Below, in pieces: positions 5,936 through 7,138 of a stretch of 7,138 nucleotides of DNA (position 1 is its first letter; each line of letters begins with the position of its first letter). The translations under genes were made by a program, and so were the position numbers. The stretch is from an uncultured Pseudomonadales bacterium (GTDB lineage: Bacteria; Pseudomonadota; Gammaproteobacteria; Pseudomonadales; Porticoccaceae): the NCBI GenBank assembly GCA_905478725.1, contig CAJQJT010000191.1, positions 1 through 7,138 of the forward strand. Reading direction: 5' to 3'. Under the pieces are notes generated by a model. It was not told where the DNA came from, did no database searches, and saw nothing but the letters and a program-made list of their open reading frames with translations.

Positions 5936-6546
5936 TCCTGATGATCCGCTTCAACAATCATCTGGACTAATTGTGCCAGAGTTTTGGCCTGCATTTTTTC
6001 CATGGTGCGCGCTCGATGAATCTCCACTGTCCGTGGGCTGATATTGAGCTTTGCCGCCATCACTTTGGTGATGTTGCCCGCTGCAATAAGACCCATAATT
6101 TCATATTCACGTTTGGTCAGGCTATCGATACGCGCCTGTATCGAACGCCGTCTGTTGAGGCCGTTTAGCGCTTCATTATTGGCCTTGAGGGCACGGTTAA
6201 CACAGTCAATAAACTCCTGATCACGAAACGGTTTTTGTAAAAATTCCAGGGCGCCATTTTTCATAGCCTGCACTGCCATTGGTACATCACCATGGCCAGT
6301 AACAAATACCACCGGCAAGTTAGCGTTTCTGCGCTTAATCTCCTGATGTAAGTCCAGCCCATTCATATCCGGCATCCGTACATCCAATATCAGGCAACCC
6401 ATAAGCAGATTTATAGGGTTCTTTAGAAACTCTTCAGCGGAATGATACTGTTGTGTGCGCAAGCCGGTGGACTCCAAGAGCATGGACATAGAATCGGCAA
6501 CTTCAGAATCGTCATCGACTATGTAAACAGTTTGGTTAGCGTTCAT
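5923..6546 (-). CDS. FixJ-type response regulator (receiver plus LuxR helix-turn-helix)
   Basis: A 207-residue two-component response regulator of the FixJ/NarL-like class, close to FixJ in length. The receiver domain (about 5-120) has the acidic pair D11-D12, phosphoacceptor D55 in LDVRMPDMNG, T83 in VFVTGHGDVPMAV, and K105 in FLQKPF, so it should be phosphorylated normally. A linker (about 121-138) leads to a LuxR-type DNA-binding domain (about 140-200) with LTKREYEIMGLIAAG (143-157) and the recognition segment ISPRTVEIHRARTMEKM (169-185). The start ATG 6546 lies inside the end of the kinase gene (11-base overlap), preceded by AAAGGA with 7 bases spacing, so the pair is translationally coupled. 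By class it should respond to the adjacent kinase; oxygen or redox is plausible given the convergent FNR gene, but targets cannot be read here. Confidence 0.93.
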   Translation of the reverse strand: MNANQTVYIVDDDSEVADSMSMLLESTGLRTQQYHSAEEFLKNPINLLMGCLILDVRMPDMNGLDLHQEIKRRNANLPVVFVTGHGDVPMAVQAMKNGALEFLQKPFRDQEFIDCVNRALKANNEALNGLNRRRSIQARIDSLTKREYEIMGLIAAGNITKVMAAKLNISPRTVEIHRARTMEKMQAKTLAQLVQMIVEADHQETVG

Positions 6547-7138
6547 CGGGCTGTCCTTTGAGGACCGGCATAATCGGTAGGGTGAAAATAATTTCTGCGC
6601 CGTCCTTATATTGGTGATTAACTTTCATTTCACCACCATGGTTGCTAACGATTGAGTGACTGATTGCCAGCCCCATGCCCATACCGTAGCTCTTGGTGGA
6701 GAAAAAGGCCCGGAAAAGCTTGTCGCTGTGATCGAGGTTGATGCCGACACCTCGATCACGCACTCTTATGGTGACAAAACCGGTTGGACGATTCTCGCTT
6801 ACGATAGTGATGCATTTTTCTTCTGCCGATGTATTGATCATGGCGTCGCAGGCATTGCGGATTAAATTCAAGATGACCTGTTGAATTTGGCCGAGAACAA
6901 TTTCCATTGTTGGCAGTTCTTCGCAGCAGTCACATTCAAAGCGGATCGCTCGACACTCAACATCTACCTGAGCCAGTTCGATAGTATTTTGGATTAGGGT
7001 ATTGATATCAGTGAGTTGGTGATAGGGATTTTGTTTGCTCACCAGAGTGCGAATATTACGGATAATCTCGCCTGCTCGTTGGGCCTGTTTGTCGATTCTA
7101 GAGAGAGTTGGCAGCAGCGCCTGATTATCCAGTGGGGC
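6536..7138 (-). CDS. Histidine kinase, C-terminal part (partial, runs off the window)
   Basis: The visible 200 residues are the C-terminal part of a sensor kinase; the frame continues off the right edge with no start needed inside (GTG 7042 is internal). The first residues include QAQRAGEIIRNIRTLV (18-33), the second helix of the dimerisation domain in FixL/DctB-like kinases; the phosphoacceptor His lies just outside. The ATPase domain follows: N-box QQVILNLIRNACDAM (86-100) with N91 and N95, G1 box VRDRGVGI (126-133), F-box LFRAFFSTKS (141-150) and G2 box GMGMGLAIS (152-160), all intact. It ends at TAA 6536-6538, overlapping the response regulator by 11 bases. The sensor domain is not in the window, so the signal (for example haem-PAS oxygen sensing as in FixL) cannot be confirmed. 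Three cysteines close together (C69/C71/C72 region of the visible part) are unremarkable. Confidence 0.92.
   Translation of the reverse strand, partial: APLDNQALLPTLSRIDKQAQRAGEIIRNIRTLVSKQNPYHQLTDINTLIQNTIELAQVDVECRAIRFECDCCEELPTMEIVLGQIQQVILNLIRNACDAMINTSAEEKCITIVSENRPTGFVTIRVRDRGVGINLDHSDKLFRAFFSTKSYGMGMGLAISHSIVSNHGGEMKVNHQYKDGAEIIFTLPIMPVLKGQPDER

Noticed and set aside
5688..5957. 89-codon - strand frame overlapping the ends of both convergent genes
   Set aside because: It overlaps the FNR helix-turn-helix end antisense and the intact response regulator in another frame; its sequence resembles no family I know.
6656..6865. + strand open frame within the kinase gene
   Set aside because: It is antisense to the N, G1, F and G2 boxes of the kinase, which are clearly the real coding sequence.

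Overview
The window looks like a piece of a gammaproteobacterial chromosome, probably a marine or aquatic relative of the Pseudomonas/Cellvibrio/SAR92-type lineages. This is inferred from the gene families, the moderate base composition and the FNR/ANR-type regulator; no marker gene fixes the taxon. No RNA gene, mobile element or CRISPR array is visible.

Left part (1-3869, + strand): after the last codons of an upstream gene, four genes run head to tail with almost no spacing. They are a small VOC/glyoxalase-fold protein, a lipoprotein with a retropepsin-like 'ATP-dependent zinc protease' domain, an inner-membrane protein with a cysteine-free transglutaminase-like periplasmic domain plus about seven membrane helices, and an ATP-grasp ligase of the alpha-L-glutamate ligase-like (RimK-related) family. 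The last three form a recurrent amidoligase trio known from comparative genomics. The likely logic is that a cytoplasmic ligase makes an amide or peptide bond, the membrane protein handles or senses the product, and the lipoprotein cuts or binds on the periplasmic side; the substrate is unknown to me. Here the trio is translationally coupled to the VOC gene, and the ligase carries eight tandem six-residue repeats near its C-terminus.

Middle part (3870-5051): a decayed signalling region. On the - strand is a receiver-like domain with four of five active-site residues replaced (including Asp to Glu at the phosphorylation site) and no usable start codon for the complete domain. Divergently, on the + strand, is what I read as a PilZ-like domain broken by one base near 4765. 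The last ~180 bases before the next gene hold only short open stretches I cannot name, plus a candidate FNR site.

Right part (5052-7138): a full-length FNR/ANR-type oxygen-sensing regulator with all four iron-sulphur cysteine ligands on the + strand, facing a - strand FixL/FixJ-like two-component pair (LuxR-type response regulator and the C-terminal part of a histidine kinase running off the window). The convergent genes are separated by a long hairpin. Together they suggest an oxygen or redox response locus.
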